A stretch of 64,000 bases of DNA from Acorus gramineus. Its lineage: Eukaryota; Streptophyta; Magnoliopsida; Acorales; Acoraceae. Of this stretch, positions 23,301 through 47,554 are shown one piece after another. A model generated the notes under the pieces. The model was not told the DNA's origin. It did not search any database and worked only from the letters and a program-made list of their open reading frames with translations. Numbering within the stretch: position 1 is the first letter of the stretch; every line of letters begins with the position of its first letter. The stretch is from contig CM060854.1 in NCBI GenBank assembly GCA_030737835.1, forward strand, positions 10,907,272 through 10,971,271. Reading direction: 5' to 3'. The translations under genes and the position numbers were made by a program.

Positions 23301-24168
23301 AACAAATAAACAAACAAAGGGCAATTAGCATAAATAGCAGTGTTTAAACCAATATTAGTAAGAATAGCATCAAATGGGGAATATTTGTAAAAAATAGCAC
23401 TAGTCAACGCTGACCATTTTTCTTTTTACACTGGATGCGTCGTATATATAAGGCGCCTCCCGTGTTATCAACCGGATATATTTTTAAACAAAAAAAACTC
23501 AGTCCATATCTACCATGATTTTCTCTTTTCTCAACCAAATATATGTTAAAAAAATTTCAACCATTAAAATTTAATCAAACATTAATAAAAGAATCTCAAT
23601 AGTTAATATTTAATCAAAGAAGAAGTAGTGATTTCAACAATAAAAACAAAGGAGACGCCATATATATACCTCCACACTGGAGGCACCTTATATATACATC
23701 AAAAGCAACCCAATTTATGTATGGCGAACATGATCGCATCGAAAGAGAGAGAACAGACCAACCATTCAATTGGTTATCGGCATCCAACGTCTCGTCAAAC
23801 ATCGGAGTGTACCCGCGGTGCTTGTCGTTCTTGAGGAGCCTCATCTTCTCCACGAGAGGGAGGTCGAAGAGCCTCTTCGAATGGGTGAAGACCTCGTCCA
23901 TGAATCCCTGGGTGATGCCGTGGTTGATCACGTAGAAGAAGCCGGAGTCCAGGCATGCCTGGTTGGGTGGGATGGGGGTTGGGGGGAGCGATTAGGTGAG
24001 AGGAATGAAACCCTAGATTAGCGTTTTGAGGGACGGAGAGAGTACCTGTTTCAGGGTTGATACGGAGGACTGGATGTCGGAGATGGAGAGGTCGACGACG
24101 TTGAGGGAGGCGGCGGCGGCCGGAACGGCGGGACCCGTTGCCTCGGAAATCGTGCTCGGGATCTCCAT
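17323..24168 (-). CDS. 2-oxoglutarate/Fe(II)-dependent dioxygenase
   Basis: Eleven exons: 24168-24046, 23958-23763, 23272-23174, 21657-21606, 20689-20568, 20466-20366, 20268-20210, 20088-20032, 18531-18486, 18193-18114, 17404-17323 (1017 nt, 338 residues). The N-terminal DIOX_N-type region has GFFYVINHGI. The jelly-roll core has the iron ligands H213 and D215 (GAHSDFG) and H274 (STLHRV), and the 2-oxoglutarate contact R283-x-S285 (RYS). The family oxidises small molecules using 2-oxoglutarate and O2 and is usually cytosolic. The closest resemblance I recognise is the isopenicillin-N-synthase-like/hxnY-like clade, including Arabidopsis genes annotated only as 2OG oxygenases, so the substrate is unknown. 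All introns are GT-AG except the one after exon 7, which begins GC. Short exons and the C-terminus FEEYLLQRYKDTH agree with the family. Intron 8 holds a LINE tail. Confidence 0.85.
19281..19492 (-). mobile_element. 5'-truncated LINE-like tail in an oxygenase intron
   Basis: A poly-T run on the plus strand (a poly-A tail on the minus strand) begins an about 212-bp insert flanked by GGTATACCAA on both sides (19269 and 19493). Long target duplications next to a poly-A tail indicate target-primed retrotransposition. The start of the same insert is present in the duplicated block near 27363-27412. Confidence 0.6.
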
Positions 24169-25284
24169 TTTGTCTCGAGTATCAGACCTCCAAGTGAACA
24201 ATGATCCGTGTAAATCATCCATGTATCCAAATTTTTAATTGGGAATAATCCATATAAACCCCTACAATCTGTCTAATATCCACATAACTCCTTATCTTTT
24301 ATATATAAACATATATCCCCCTGTAAACACACCCATGAATCCAAAAAAAAACCCCTTACGTCAGTTAATCTAACCATATGTTATGACCTATGGTTGTAAT
24401 GGAAACTCAAAAATATTTCTTTATGTTCAAAACGCCCGCCGCACTCACACTCTTGAGTCTCCCTTCTCTCTACATGGTTGCCTAGCAAAGAAAAGGAAAA
24501 AAAAAATCTTAAATCGATTTTAATTTTTTTTTCTATTTCATCCCCAACTTCCATAATGAGTTTTGTTCTCATTATCTTCCTATCTCTTTTCTTTCATTAT
24601 TTATTTATTTTATTTTTTTTTATTTTTTATTTTTTTTGTAAGGGGAGATGGAACGGTTGGCAATGCAATAATGGTCAGTGTAAGAAAAAGTTCAATGGAG
24701 ATGAATGAGAAAAGGTAAGTCTAACCCCACCAACCTAATTGTTGACCCCCCATCCCCAAAAAAAAATAAAAACACATTTCCTATCATTTGTTTTTAGTCA
24801 TTAACAACACCAATCTCTCCTTCGACACACCTAACGCTGAGATTTCATGGTCGTGACGACAGACAGTCGAAATAGGTGACCCAGAGCGACAGTCATCCAA
24901 TCAAGAAATCTTGAAACAGTACAATTTTTGTTTCAATCCAAGCGAACAGCCATGGTGGAGAAAGCCTGATTGGGATGACCGAGTGCCGGTCAACCTGGTA
25001 TAGCATAGCTGACAACCGACAGGAGCCCCATCGATCAGAGTCCCTACGTAACACACCATTTCTTTAAATCACATTCACACTCAAAATACACACGACCCAA
25101 TATATAAAAGAAAAAATTAATAAAAAGGTGGTGAGATGTTCTTTTTCGTGGAAGAAACGTACTTCATACTCTTGGATGGAAGGTTGGATGAGCTAAAACA
25201 CGGCGGAATGTAACATTGGATGGATCGTTGTGATAACATACATAATACTGGTAGCACTAATCACACACATGAATTGGTGTTTCA
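24169..25284. other. Region upstream of the oxygenase gene, with one-sided TIR-like end
   Basis: Contains the oxygenase promoter and leader. From about 24240 there is a stretch of ATCCATATAAACCCC / CCACATAACTCC / ATATATCCCCC motifs resembling the left terminus of the MULE-MITE at 31215. I found no matching right terminus. No clear TATA box was chosen. No gene is seen between 24.2 and 25.3 kb. Confidence 0.4.
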
Positions 25285-27413
25285 AATGAAACGTATTTCA
25301 TATTCATCTCTGTTTTAGACGTTTTTGGATTCAAAGAATTAACATTCATTGAAGAACCATCCAAAACGATATGAAAGTAGCATAGTTTACTTGAGGATAC
25401 TCCCACAGATGCTGCTGATCTTAATCATGAACGTTTTTACCATAAACATAAACTAAGTAGAGCATTCATTGCCACTCGATCAAGCATCAACGCGAGCTTG
25501 CATTAATCCCACCATCCATGGTTCCACATATTTACACTGAATGGAAGCTGTTAATCCTTGTATGTGCTCCGGTCCGCATGCGTGTCTTTACATCTCTGAT
25601 ACAGATACTCTTCAAACTTCACTGGTGGAAACCTAGTAGATGATGAGCCAAGTAAAAAAGAATGGTTGAGTAGGGGGAAATTATGAATACTGATTCAGAG
25701 GATCAAACGCTCGTCATAGCAGTCTAGGTGGGGGATGGGGTACCCTCAGCGGTGGTCAGATGATTATTTACACGCATATTTTTTAAGATAGTAATTTATT
25801 ATTGTAAGTTCACCAATAATTCATACTTCGTTTTTCTACCAATGAGTATGAGATGAGAATGTTGCATTTAAAGGTTGGAATGCAGCCTAGAGGGTTGAGA
25901 GAGGGGACCTACTATCAAGTTACTTCTACATGATATTGCTTCCTCTATTTGATACCCTGATTATCATCATCAATATTACTATTGGAATTATTTGATCAAA
26001 GTATTTTAAATGGAAATATTGACTTTTTTGTAAGGAGTCAATGAATCATATATTGAAAAAGTTGGTTTTTATTATAGTTAGGTAGTTTCTGAATCAAAAC
26101 AATTAGGTTAGCTATTTATATTTCTGTTGTTTTTGTCAAATGTCCACTATTCATTTGTTTCAATCTCAACCGTTCATAGTAAACAGGTCAAATCAACTAA
26201 GCATCCACCTGACCCATCTATCGCGCCTAAGTGGGATGTGCAAACATAGGTACGTATACAGGCCTAAGCTGGTTAGGAGGACAGGCCACTAGGCCCATAT
26301 GGATTGCCCAAACGTTGGTACTAATTCTTTAAAACACATATCGAAGGAAGAAGGGACATGTATGAGGAATCATGTAATTTGAGATCCTCAATTGTTGCTC
26401 AATAATGGTTAATCAAAAACTTACTTTGGAGGGTTTGTATCAGACTTGCAGGATGGCAAGCACTCCACAAGACAATCGTGATTGGGTTCCACAAAATATG
26501 CAATCTGTTCACAAAAGATCATTAAATGAATAAAGTTGCAGTAAACAAATGCTTGAGCCACCATAAAATGAGGCACAGAGATGTGAAAACTTTCATTCAC
26601 AAGAGGAGAAACACAGATGATGATGAAATCTTTACTGCCTATATATAACGGGGGTTTGGATGCAGATATAAATGTGATATAGTGCTGTTCAATGACAACT
26701 GGAAGCAGAAAATTATTACGATAACAATTTATGAGTTTTATAAAAATTTATGACAGAAGTTGATTTTGCATTCAAAAGTCAGTGATGCCGTGGAAGGCTC
26801 TTACAGAATAACGATCTTGACCTCCCAGTACAACGCGGTGCAATGTGGATCTGCAAAAAAAATGAAAAGGAAAATTAACATAATAAGCAAGATATTATAC
26901 CCCCAACAGCCCCACCACAAATAAAAAAAGAGAAGATGAAAAGAAATTTTCAGTCTTTTAAATGCAAATGCACATTACATTTTTACCCAGAGAACTCATG
27001 GAATTCCAATCTTTTTTTTCTTTTTTTTTTGAGTTTAGAATTCCAATCTTTGTTCACTAACAAAAGAGAAGAAATAGAAACAAATTGCTCTTCTATTCTA
27101 TTTGGTTGCACAATATATCCTGAATAAGGTTTCTTATTGATCGTATATATGAAATAGGCATGTGAAGTTGGGGACATGTGTTTGATGGAGGGACTAAAAG
27201 CGAAATAGGCGTGTGAAGTTCGGGACTGAAAAATAAAAACAAATATAAATTGTGCATATAATATAACCATAATATAATAAATATAATATATGATCATCAA
27301 TTTGTATCAAAAGTTTCTTTATTAATTAATTCAGTTCAATTCGATTAGATTAGATTTAATTTGGTATACCATTTTTTTTTAAAGAAATTTTGAAGAATCT
27401 TATTAGAAAGAAC
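25285..27413 (-). pseudogene. Partial duplicate of the 2OG oxygenase gene (last three exons)
   Basis: Matches the plus-strand interval 17138-19330 (and 15835-15915 at its left edge). It retains the equivalents of exons 9-11 at 26850-26805 (46 nt), 26504-26425 (80 nt) and 25632-25551 (82 nt), with identical lengths, intact GT-AG borders and stop codon. They encode the third iron ligand and the RYS motif, but H213/D215 and the whole N-terminal half have no counterpart. Differences include FVEPN instead of FVHPN and LYQRCK instead of LLQRYK. Past 27413 similarity stops at a foldback element. A truncated, probably non-functional copy is the simplest reading. Confidence 0.75.
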
Positions 27414-27429
27414 AACACCCCATGTATAC

Positions 27430-28385
27430 GAATGTTTTAAAAGTTACGCGACACACCTTGAGTCACCATAAGTTGTTCGATTTGACATACTCGAGTCAAA
27501 CTAAGATGTTTACTATGACTTAAGGTGTGTCACATAGAATTTTTCAATTAAGATATTTTAGAAGTAATCTGACACATCTTGAGTCACCATAAGTTATTTG
27601 ATTTGACATATTCCGAGTCAAGCTAGAATGTCCACTATGACCCAATGTGTGTCGCCAAATACTATCCAATTGATAATAAATTAATTTTTTTTATCTATCA
27701 TAAATATCATAAATACACAATAAATAAAATATCATAAATAAACAACATTCGTATACATGGTCATATAAGTTAATTCAACATTCACATATCCAACCTGCAC
27801 ATTCACAAATCCAATACATTATTTTTTTTCCCAAATGAAAACTTACTATTAACATTACAGTCTTCCCTGTTGAAAATGTATACATCAAAATTCAATTAAT
27901 TAACACATCCACGTTAATACATTTTTTTACTTAATACATTGTTTAAAAGTCAAAATATAATATGGATATGTTCGTTGTTTGAATTTGGATGTGTGAATGT
28001 TGAACAAGGAAAACTGTTATGCCAATAGTATGTTTTCATTACGAAAAAAAAATATTAGATTTGTGAATGTACATGATATGTATGTGAATTAACTTATGTA
28101 ATTACGTACGTGAATTTTATTTATTTATGATATTATTTGTTATGTATTTATGATATTTATGATAGATTAAAAAATTAAATTATTGTCAATTGAATAGTGT
28201 TGGACGACACACCTTGGGTCATAGTAGACAGTATAGTTTGACTCAGAGTATGTCGAACTGTACAATTTACTTTGACCCAAGGTGTGTCGCGTCAAAATAT
28301 TACAATTGAAAATTTTTGGGTGACACACTTTGTGTCATATTAGACACCCCAGTATGACTGGGTTTGTGTCAACTGAAATTGGTGG
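27430..28385. mobile_element. Foldback element, nested palindromes, about 0.96 kb
   Basis: Two arms of roughly 430 bp are reverse complements along almost their full length. Each arm contains two copies of a unit of about 90 bp that runs from GACACACCTTGAGTCA to its own mirror TGACTTAAGGTGTGTC, so palindromes sit within the larger palindrome. The inner arms share ATCATAAATA, TAAGTTAATTCA and TCACAAATC with their complements. Non-coding. The target duplication was not resolved. Confidence 0.7.
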
Positions 28386-28390
28386 GATGA

Positions 28391-28920
28391 GTGCTTAATA
28401 TAAGATGTTTTAAATTTTTGTTAGGTTGGGGGGACAGCATTTAGGTTGGTGGTGATAGACGGGCTCGACACCTATAGTGATTTTTCAACCAATCAACGAA
28501 GTTTATTCACATTTTGATTACCAATAGAATAAAAGTGAAAAATATGATCTTAGGTGGAATAATCTAAATATCTGATAAACTTATTGTGAAACTTATGCCA
28601 TGTTTTTTTTATCTTTTTTTTTTTTTTATGAATGCTTAGGTGACATTGTGTTCCAATGTCGTGTTTGGTAAGAAAAAAAAATAAGAAAAATTCTTTTTGA
28701 CATATTCAGTGTCAAAACTAGTCTGAAGTTTGACAGGAACTAGTCCAATTGTTTCTTCATAATATCTTTGAATCTAATTCGACATAGGTGTGTTAACCTG
28801 ATAGCGTTTTCTCAACGGTCCACAGTCAACTTCATAGGTTTTCTCAAGGGCACCTCTGTCAACCCGATGACATATTCTCGACGGCCCTTTATCAACCTAA
28901 TGAACTTAGCTCAACAACAC
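28391..28920. other. Spacer, nothing coding
   Basis: AT-rich, with a loosely repeated CTCAACGG...GTCAACC..GATG motif at about 28800-28910. No gene or clear TE terminus. Confidence 0.4.
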
Positions 28921-28923
28921 CTA

Positions 28924-29710
28924 CACTACAAGAAATTGGGATTTTAGCGACGGCCATAGCCGTCGCTAAAAATAGAAAACGCCGTCGCTATTGATATTAC
29001 CAACGTTTGATAAGCCGTCGCTATTCGTCGCTAATTATCCCGTCGCTAAAGGTATTAGCGACGGCCAAGACCGTCGCTAAAAGACGATATTAACGCCGTC
29101 TATAGGGTTATTAGCGACGGTCGTTGACCGTCGCTAATAATTTTACCGACGGCCAGTGGCCGTTGCTAATACTTCAAAATTAAAATTTTGTGTAAAAAAA
29201 ATTGTCTGCGAGGCGGAGGCAGAGGGGGGCGAGGCGGTGGCGGATCGGATGAGGCGGTGGATCGGGGCGAGGCGGCGGCAGATCCGGCGAGGTAGGGGTC
29301 GGGGCGAAAAGTGAGTCGGCGCTTAGGTTTGTGTAAAAAAAAAAAAAAATTTCGTGGTAAGTGGTTTGTTAAACACCACTATCAGCGACGGCCATATTAT
29401 GGCCGTCGCTATAACTGTATTAGCGACGGTTCTGACCGTCGCTGATACAGGATTCCTGCAGTCGCCGTTACTCTAAGAGGGATTTACCGACGGCCAGAAC
29501 CTGGCCGTCGCTATAACTGTATTAGCGACGGTCATAAACGTCGCTAATACCGGATTCCTGCAGTTCTATGAGGGATTTACCGACGGCCACTATTTGGCCG
29601 TCGGTAATGGTCCGCGTAGATACAGAAACCGTCTTCTGCATTCCTATTAGCGACGGTTTTTCTTTGGCCGTCGGTAATAAGCGTCGCTAAAACCCTAATT
29701 TCTTGTAGTG
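28924..29710. mobile_element. Miniature CACTA (En/Spm) element
   Basis: 787 bp. Starts CACTACAAGAAATT and ends with its complement AATTTCTTGTAGTG. CTA is duplicated on both sides (28921-28923, 29711-29713), the 3-bp target duplication typical of CACTA elements. The subterminal regions carry many copies of the GCGACGG/CCGTCGC palindrome, the usual transposase-binding type of repeat. No transposase is encoded, so it is non-autonomous. Confidence 0.92.
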
Positions 29711-29944
29711 CTAGTCCAATAACCATGTATAGGTGGTGGGATTAATGATGTTTTATGAAAATGAAAACCATGTTTTTTGGTAATATTACACGGTGGAATT
29801 GACAATCAAGGTGGTGGGAATAACCACACCCTACGTACAAAGCATCGCCAATTCTATAACCCTCTGTATGGCGTGAGAAATAAGCTCATAATAAGGAAGA
29901 ATATAGGAGAATAGTAAAAAAAAAGTTGTTTGTTTTGACAGAAT

Positions 29945-30350
29945 AAACCCCGATAGTTATGTCTGGATAAGCTAGGATAAGGCCTGATAACTATTCTAAG
30001 GAAATGTTGAAAAACTTATCATGATTTATCTATGCCAATGGATAAAAATACCCTTCTATGTCATTTTAAAAAATTTATCTCACCTAACAGTCTCACACAG
30101 ATTTCAAAAATTGTCACATCTATCACATCAATCATACATTTCTCACACTATTCCCAGGGGTATAGTTGTCATTTAAAAAGTCATAAACTCTTATTCATCC
30201 CTTATCAACTATTTATCATCACTTTATCCAAGATAAACCAAACAACAAAAAAATCATTTTTACGTTTTCCAATGAGAATAACAGAAAATACAACCAAACA
30301 AAAAATTGCTTATTCAGTCTGAATTGTTATCTATCCTAGTATAGCTATCA
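29945..30350 (+). mobile_element. MITE family M, copy 1
   Basis: About 400 bp sharing TCACCTAACA, CTCTCACACA, TTTAAAAAGT, AGATAAACCAAACAA and the closing TAGTATAGC with 36260-36640. It has imperfect inverted ends (CGATAGTTATG...TATCAGGAG). The copy at 47555-47870 is in the opposite orientation. Exact boundaries and class are uncertain. Confidence 0.5.
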
Positions 30351-30419
30351 GGAGCGAATAACCCAATGTCACACCCCATACGGAGGGGGTAAGCAAATGT
30401 GCATCTAAATTTTTAAATT

Positions 30420-31197
30420 GGGTTTATTGCATATATACCCCTCTTAAATTTCATTATTGTAGAAATACCACTTTTTTTATCATCAATTGCAAAAATACTC
30501 CTCTTACATTTGGAAGTCGTGCAACAATGCCCATGTAGTTAGATGTCGTATGGTATGGTTAGGAGAGCTCCATTAGTTCCTGTAAATTGTCCAAAATGCC
30601 CTCCCAGGGGTCAAAAAACACCCAACCTCCATCTCCTTCCCATGCCCTCTTCTCATTTTCTTCTTTATCCAAACCCTCTCTCTTTCTTCCTCAAATCACA
30701 TATTCTTAATTTCTTGTTTCCTTTTTCATTGATTGGTGAACCCATACCCTAATTTGTTTATTCTCCCTCAATTCTCATGAAAATGAGTAATTCCATCAGC
30801 AATTAGATATCCCGACGCACATCCCAAGTGCTATTTTGGGTTTCATTGTAGAATGTAAACATCAATCAAAGAAAAAAACAAACGACAAAAATTCTACAAA
30901 TGTCAACAGTGGGGAAAAGTTTTTCTTCATCTTTTCCAAATTTGAATCTTAGATATTTGAAAAACGTGACATTTTTTAATGTTTTAAGGACTGAGGTTTA
31001 AGTGAGGGTAATCTAGTGTTTTTGCCAGGGTAAGTTAGGAAACTAATCATAGTTCAATCAAGGTTCTGAACGGTGATTAATGAAAGGGTATAGTTGCACA
31101 ACTTTCAAATATAAGAGGGGTATTTTTGCAATTGATGATATAAGAGGGGTATTTTTGCAATAACAGAATTTAATAGGGGTATATATGCAAAAAATCA
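30420..31197. mobile_element. MULE-type MITE with perfect 9-bp TSD
   Basis: 778 bp. The ends GGGTTTATTGCATATATACCC and, inverted, TGATTTTTTGCATATATACC start TIRs of about 120 bp rich in ATACCCCTCTTA. TTTTAAATT is duplicated exactly at 30411-30419 and 31198-31206. The middle (about 30545-30800) has a pyrimidine-rich, leader-like stretch but no recognised protein. Confidence 0.8.
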
Positions 31198-31214
31198 TTT
31201 TAAATTTGATTAAA

Positions 31215-32546
31215 GGAAAAAATCCAAATAACCCCCTACAAACTACCTGAAATCCATATAACCCTATGGATTTTTCTAAAATCCATATAACCCCCTAAAA
31301 ACACCTATGTAAATTCAAATAACCTCCTAAGTTAAAGTTTTGTTGACTAATGAGGAATATTTTACGAATATTCCATTTTATTAACCCTGATTAAAACATA
31401 GTATACCAAATCCTCCTACAACTTGTTATAAATGCAGAAAAAATTATGTACATGACGATTTTACTCTTCTGGATAGATTATAAAACTCTATCATGTGAAA
31501 TCATCATTTACGGATATTTTTTTTTACATTTTTCATACATTGTAGGGAGTTTTAGGCATGGGTAGATTCAAGAAGGAGCCAGTGGGGTCACCGCCCCCAT
31601 TGGATTTATAAAAATAAAAAAAATACAATAACAATGCAATTAACCGATTAGTAACTTTCATAGCAGAAGGAAATTGTAGAACATAGACAATTATGTACCT
31701 AGTAAAGGGTTGAGGATTTTAAATAGTTTAGATAGTTGAGATAGCGAGAAGATCTGAAAAATAAAATGATAGATATGATATCAAATATCTTTATTGTGTT
31801 GGATAATATTATGTACAACTCATTTTTAGTCCTAATTCTAATTTACACATGTTTTAAATTTTTTTTAAATAGTATACATCATCTAATGAGATACATATTT
31901 TTATGAAAAATAAAACATATGTTCTAATGAATTGCTTTGATGCATTTATAGAAAATGTAAAAAAAAATTATCGATGTATTTTCCTCGTTAATGTGAGTAT
32001 ATGTTTTCCTATCAACGCATATGGGACTAGATAAGGGCTGAAAAAAATGTGTGTAACGTATCATGTTATTAAAATCTTAGAACTCTATTACACATTATCT
32101 TTTTCAGCTCTAATTCTAGTCACATATACTTCGTTAGCATCATATATTAACATTAATAGGGTATATATATGTCTCTTTAGAAATGTTTCACATTTTTTTA
32201 AAAGCATATACCTCGTATAATATTTTAAAAATTCAAAATACCTGTATATTGTAATTGGGATTGCAAAAGAGATCATAAGTAATATTATTTTTATTTTCAT
32301 TTATTAGTGATGGCCCCCACTGGGAAAAATCTTTGGTTTGCCACTGGTTTTAGGTATACCATGTTTTCAATCAAGGTTAACCAGACAGAATATTCTGAGA
32401 ATAATCATAATCTGTCAATAATAATTTAATTGAGGGGGCTATTTGAATTTACATAGATATTTTCAAGGGGTAAAATGGATTTTGGAAAAAGTCAAGGGGT
32501 TTTATGGATTTCAAACAATTTACAAGGGGTTGTTTAGATTTTTCCC
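31215..32546. mobile_element. MULE-type element with perfect 9-bp TSD
   Basis: 1332 bp. The ends GGAAAAAATCCAAATAACC and, inverted, GGGAAAAATCTAAACAACC begin TIRs of about 120 bp (ATGTAAATTCAAATA is common to both). TTGATTAAA is duplicated exactly at 31206-31214 and 32547-32555. The interior is AT-rich and non-coding. It sits immediately next to the previous element. Confidence 0.85.
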
Positions 32547-32711
32547 TTGATTAAAAGTCATTCAAGAACCTCTCCAATTAAATCAAGGTTTTGTTCGAAT
32601 TTTTATTACAAACTCAAATATTTATTTAAATTTTTAATCATTATTTATTTATTCAACTCTATATTTTTTAAAAGATTTAAATAAAACATAAAATGATAGT
32701 TAATGAAAATT

Positions 32712-32985
32712 TTATTCAAATTTTTAATAAAATTTGGCTAAGGTTTGAGTAATGGACATAGATTGTTTAACATAATTTTTACTTTTGTATGATGGGTGGC
32801 TTTGAAACAACCTCTATTTGCTAACTTGATAATCCTTCAGCATGCGATCCTCATCGGATCCGGATCATAATATTTGATGAATTTTGAACCGTCTGATTGG
32901 CTTTGGAGACGGGCACACTCATCGAACGGTCCGGATGAACGGATTGACTCATCAGATCCGATTCAACGTACAGGGGTATTTTGGG
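32712..32985. repeat. Dispersed repeat R (copy 2), upstream of the glucosidase
   Basis: Uninterrupted counterpart of 12806-13936 (see there). It ends about 225 bp before the start codon of the beta-glucosidase gene, so it forms part of its promoter region. Confidence 0.6.
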
Positions 32986-33145
32986 AAACAAATGTCAACC
33001 CAAAAATCCCACGTGTTTCACGACACGCTCGGTGGGTGTTTCTCTTCCCACGCCAGGTTTCACATAATGACAAAAACACCCCTCAATGACTGAAGAAGTC
33101 CAGTGGCAGAATTCAGTTTTGTGGGGGTAGTAATGGAAATTCGAA

Positions 33146-33151
33146 TATAAA
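33146..33151 (+). promoter_or_regulatory. Candidate TATA box of the glucosidase gene
   Basis: TATAAA 65 bases before the start codon. A second TATAAA at 33181-33186 lies only 25-30 bases before it, which would leave almost no leader, so the first is preferred. Confidence 0.45.
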
Positions 33152-33210
33152 CCGAAGCAGTAGCTTTAGCTCTTGTGTTCTATAAACACATTTGAAAACC
33201 AAACATATCA

Positions 33211-38227
<5,017 letters not shown>

Positions 38228-39261
38228 GGTTTCTATATGACTGTGGTTTTGGGTAAGGCATAGATCATGTGCAGATTGATATGTTGTATGTCCGTGAAAT
38301 ATATTTATTATGTATTCTATGATGTGCTTCGTTCAGCATGGATTTCATGGTTTATTTCACATTAATTTCACAAGGCAAAATTTAACATATTAATGACATC
38401 ACATTGTTTGTGTTGAACTCTCTAGCATCTTAACGATATTCTACTATTTGTGCTTGTATGTATTGTGTGTGGTTGTGTGTGTGCATATTTACACACATTT
38501 ATATATCTACTTGTGTGTATGTATATACATATGTATGTACACACATGAGCGCACTTCCATATCTTAAACTTTGTAATTGAAATATTAAAATGAATTTAAA
38601 TTTTGGATGTGAATGGTACAAATGATTTTTGAGGTACCCTTCTTCAACAAATAAGAGCATGTAGGGTTTGAAAGTTTGAATGTAATACATTAGATGAAAT
38701 TCTATGTTTATTAAAAAAAAACAATTATGTTTGAGGTAATAATATCTAAAACTCAGATAAAAGAATTAATGTTTGATTGACCCCTCAATGAAAATTGATT
38801 TCCAAATTAACAAATAAAAGAGGGTATCCATATTTTTAGAAATTAGACACATCCTTCATTAATATAGATCTCTTTTTTATTTTAATTTTTTGTATACTTT
38901 ATTGGGTTTAACTAAAGGTGTATCACTGGAGGAGAATCAATATTGTATCATTAACCAATCGGTAAAAAAAGAACTAATAATATAAAATTCAGTAACATTT
39001 CCTTCAAATGAAGAGTCAGATCGATAGATAACAAAAACAACAAGATTTTCTCATGAATCAATATGTATTTTCTTTTCTTTTCACTTTAATCAAAAAATTG
39101 CAGACAAATGTAATGAAAAAGGCATGTGTTCATCAACCGTAAAGTGATATATCGGATAGAGATCTAAACCCCACATTTATTAGCATGTTCCATTCCATAA
39201 CCCCATTGAAAACAGCATCAGCAGAAAAAACAATAGGGCAGAGTCAGAGTTAAGTATAGAC
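38228..39261. other. Convergent intergenic region between glucosidase and malic enzyme
   Basis: 3' flanks of two genes that face each other. Contains short TG/CA-rich runs at about 38460-38540. No other gene is seen. Confidence 0.6.
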
Positions 39262-46361
<7,100 letters not shown>

Positions 46362-46385
46362 GGCGTCGGCGTCGGACGTTTGCGA

Positions 46386-46427
46386 GTCTCTCTCTCTCTC
46401 TCCCTCTCTCTCTGTCTCTCTCTGAAA
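46386..46427. repeat. (TC)n microsatellite in the malic enzyme 5' leader
   Basis: Nearly pure TCTCTC repeats (GA on the sense strand of the gene) between the TATA box and the start codon. Confidence 0.9.
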
Positions 46428-46485
46428 GTGAGACTGTGAGAGTGAGAGGAGGAGAAAAAGAGAGAGGTTGTCAGGTCGGCGTGGG

Positions 46486-46495
46486 ATTTTATAGG
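46486..46495 (-). promoter_or_regulatory. TATA box of the malic enzyme gene
   Basis: Reads CTATAAAAT on the minus strand, about 125 bases ahead of the first start codon. The leader between them is CT-rich, with a (CT)n run at 46386-46427. Confidence 0.6.
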
Positions 46496-47554
46496 AAGCG
46501 CTGCTGGAAAGGATGGTTCGATGTACGGACGTGTTGGACGGTTGGGATTTTTTATTGGGCTGGAGAGGGAGGATTTGTGGCCGTTGGATGGGTGGGATTT
46601 TTGGCGGATCAAACGAGGTGGAAGCATTTTTTTTTTTATTGTAGGTGGGGTCCACCTGAAGTTTTATATCGAGGTGGTTCGGCGTCATCGGACTTTTTAA
46701 AAATTTGGACAACGTAACGGTATGAGATCAAAATTACGAAGGCACCCTTCAAATTTGGACGTTTTTGGTTTCTATAGTATATATATAATAAATTCATATA
46801 GATTACACCAAAAAAAAAAAAAAAAAAAAATTCATCTACGCAATGAAATAAAAATTATTTTCAAAAGAGCAATACATGAACGAATTATAAATATTTACAC
46901 GGAATATGTTTGTATCTAAGTTTATATATATAACTTATGAAAATTTTAAAAAAATTCAGGTTTTATTTATGCTGTTTGGTTTTTCATTTATGGAGTTGAG
47001 ATATGACAGTCTTTAAAAAAAAAAAATTTATGTTTGAAAATATTTAATCATTTAGTTTTATTAAAGATTGAAGTGTTTTTTGAGTTCATACATAACTTTA
47101 TTTGTTGATAATTGATTAAAATTATTCACTCTTAGGAGTTACTAGTATTTAATTTCCAAAATCAAAGGTTAATATCTCTTGTTGTTAGATATTCGTTGAT
47201 TTCTAGGTTTCTCAAATGCGAGAAAAAATGATCCGTGTAAGAAATGTGGAGTGTTGTGAAGTGGTGTGAACGAAAAAACGATAAAATCATGTGGATATGC
47301 AATGACGGTTGACACATTTAAATAAAAAAATATATTGGTTTTTGATAAATATATTTAAATTAATATTTATTGTAATGATAATTATTGTTATCAGGTGGTT
47401 GAGTGATATAATTGGGTGCAGGAGGTTTTTATTACAGGTCTACATTCAATATCATGTGGTACACATGAAGCTGTAGAGACGTACAGTTCAATAAATCCCA
47501 ATTTTTCTTTTTATCAAAATGACTACCCACACTTCTCGGGGGGGGGGGGGGGGG

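Noticed and set aside
28924..29710. GCGACGG motif array as a CRISPR array
   Set aside because: Motifs are palindromic subterminal repeats within a CACTA element with defined ends and a target duplication. The host is a plant.
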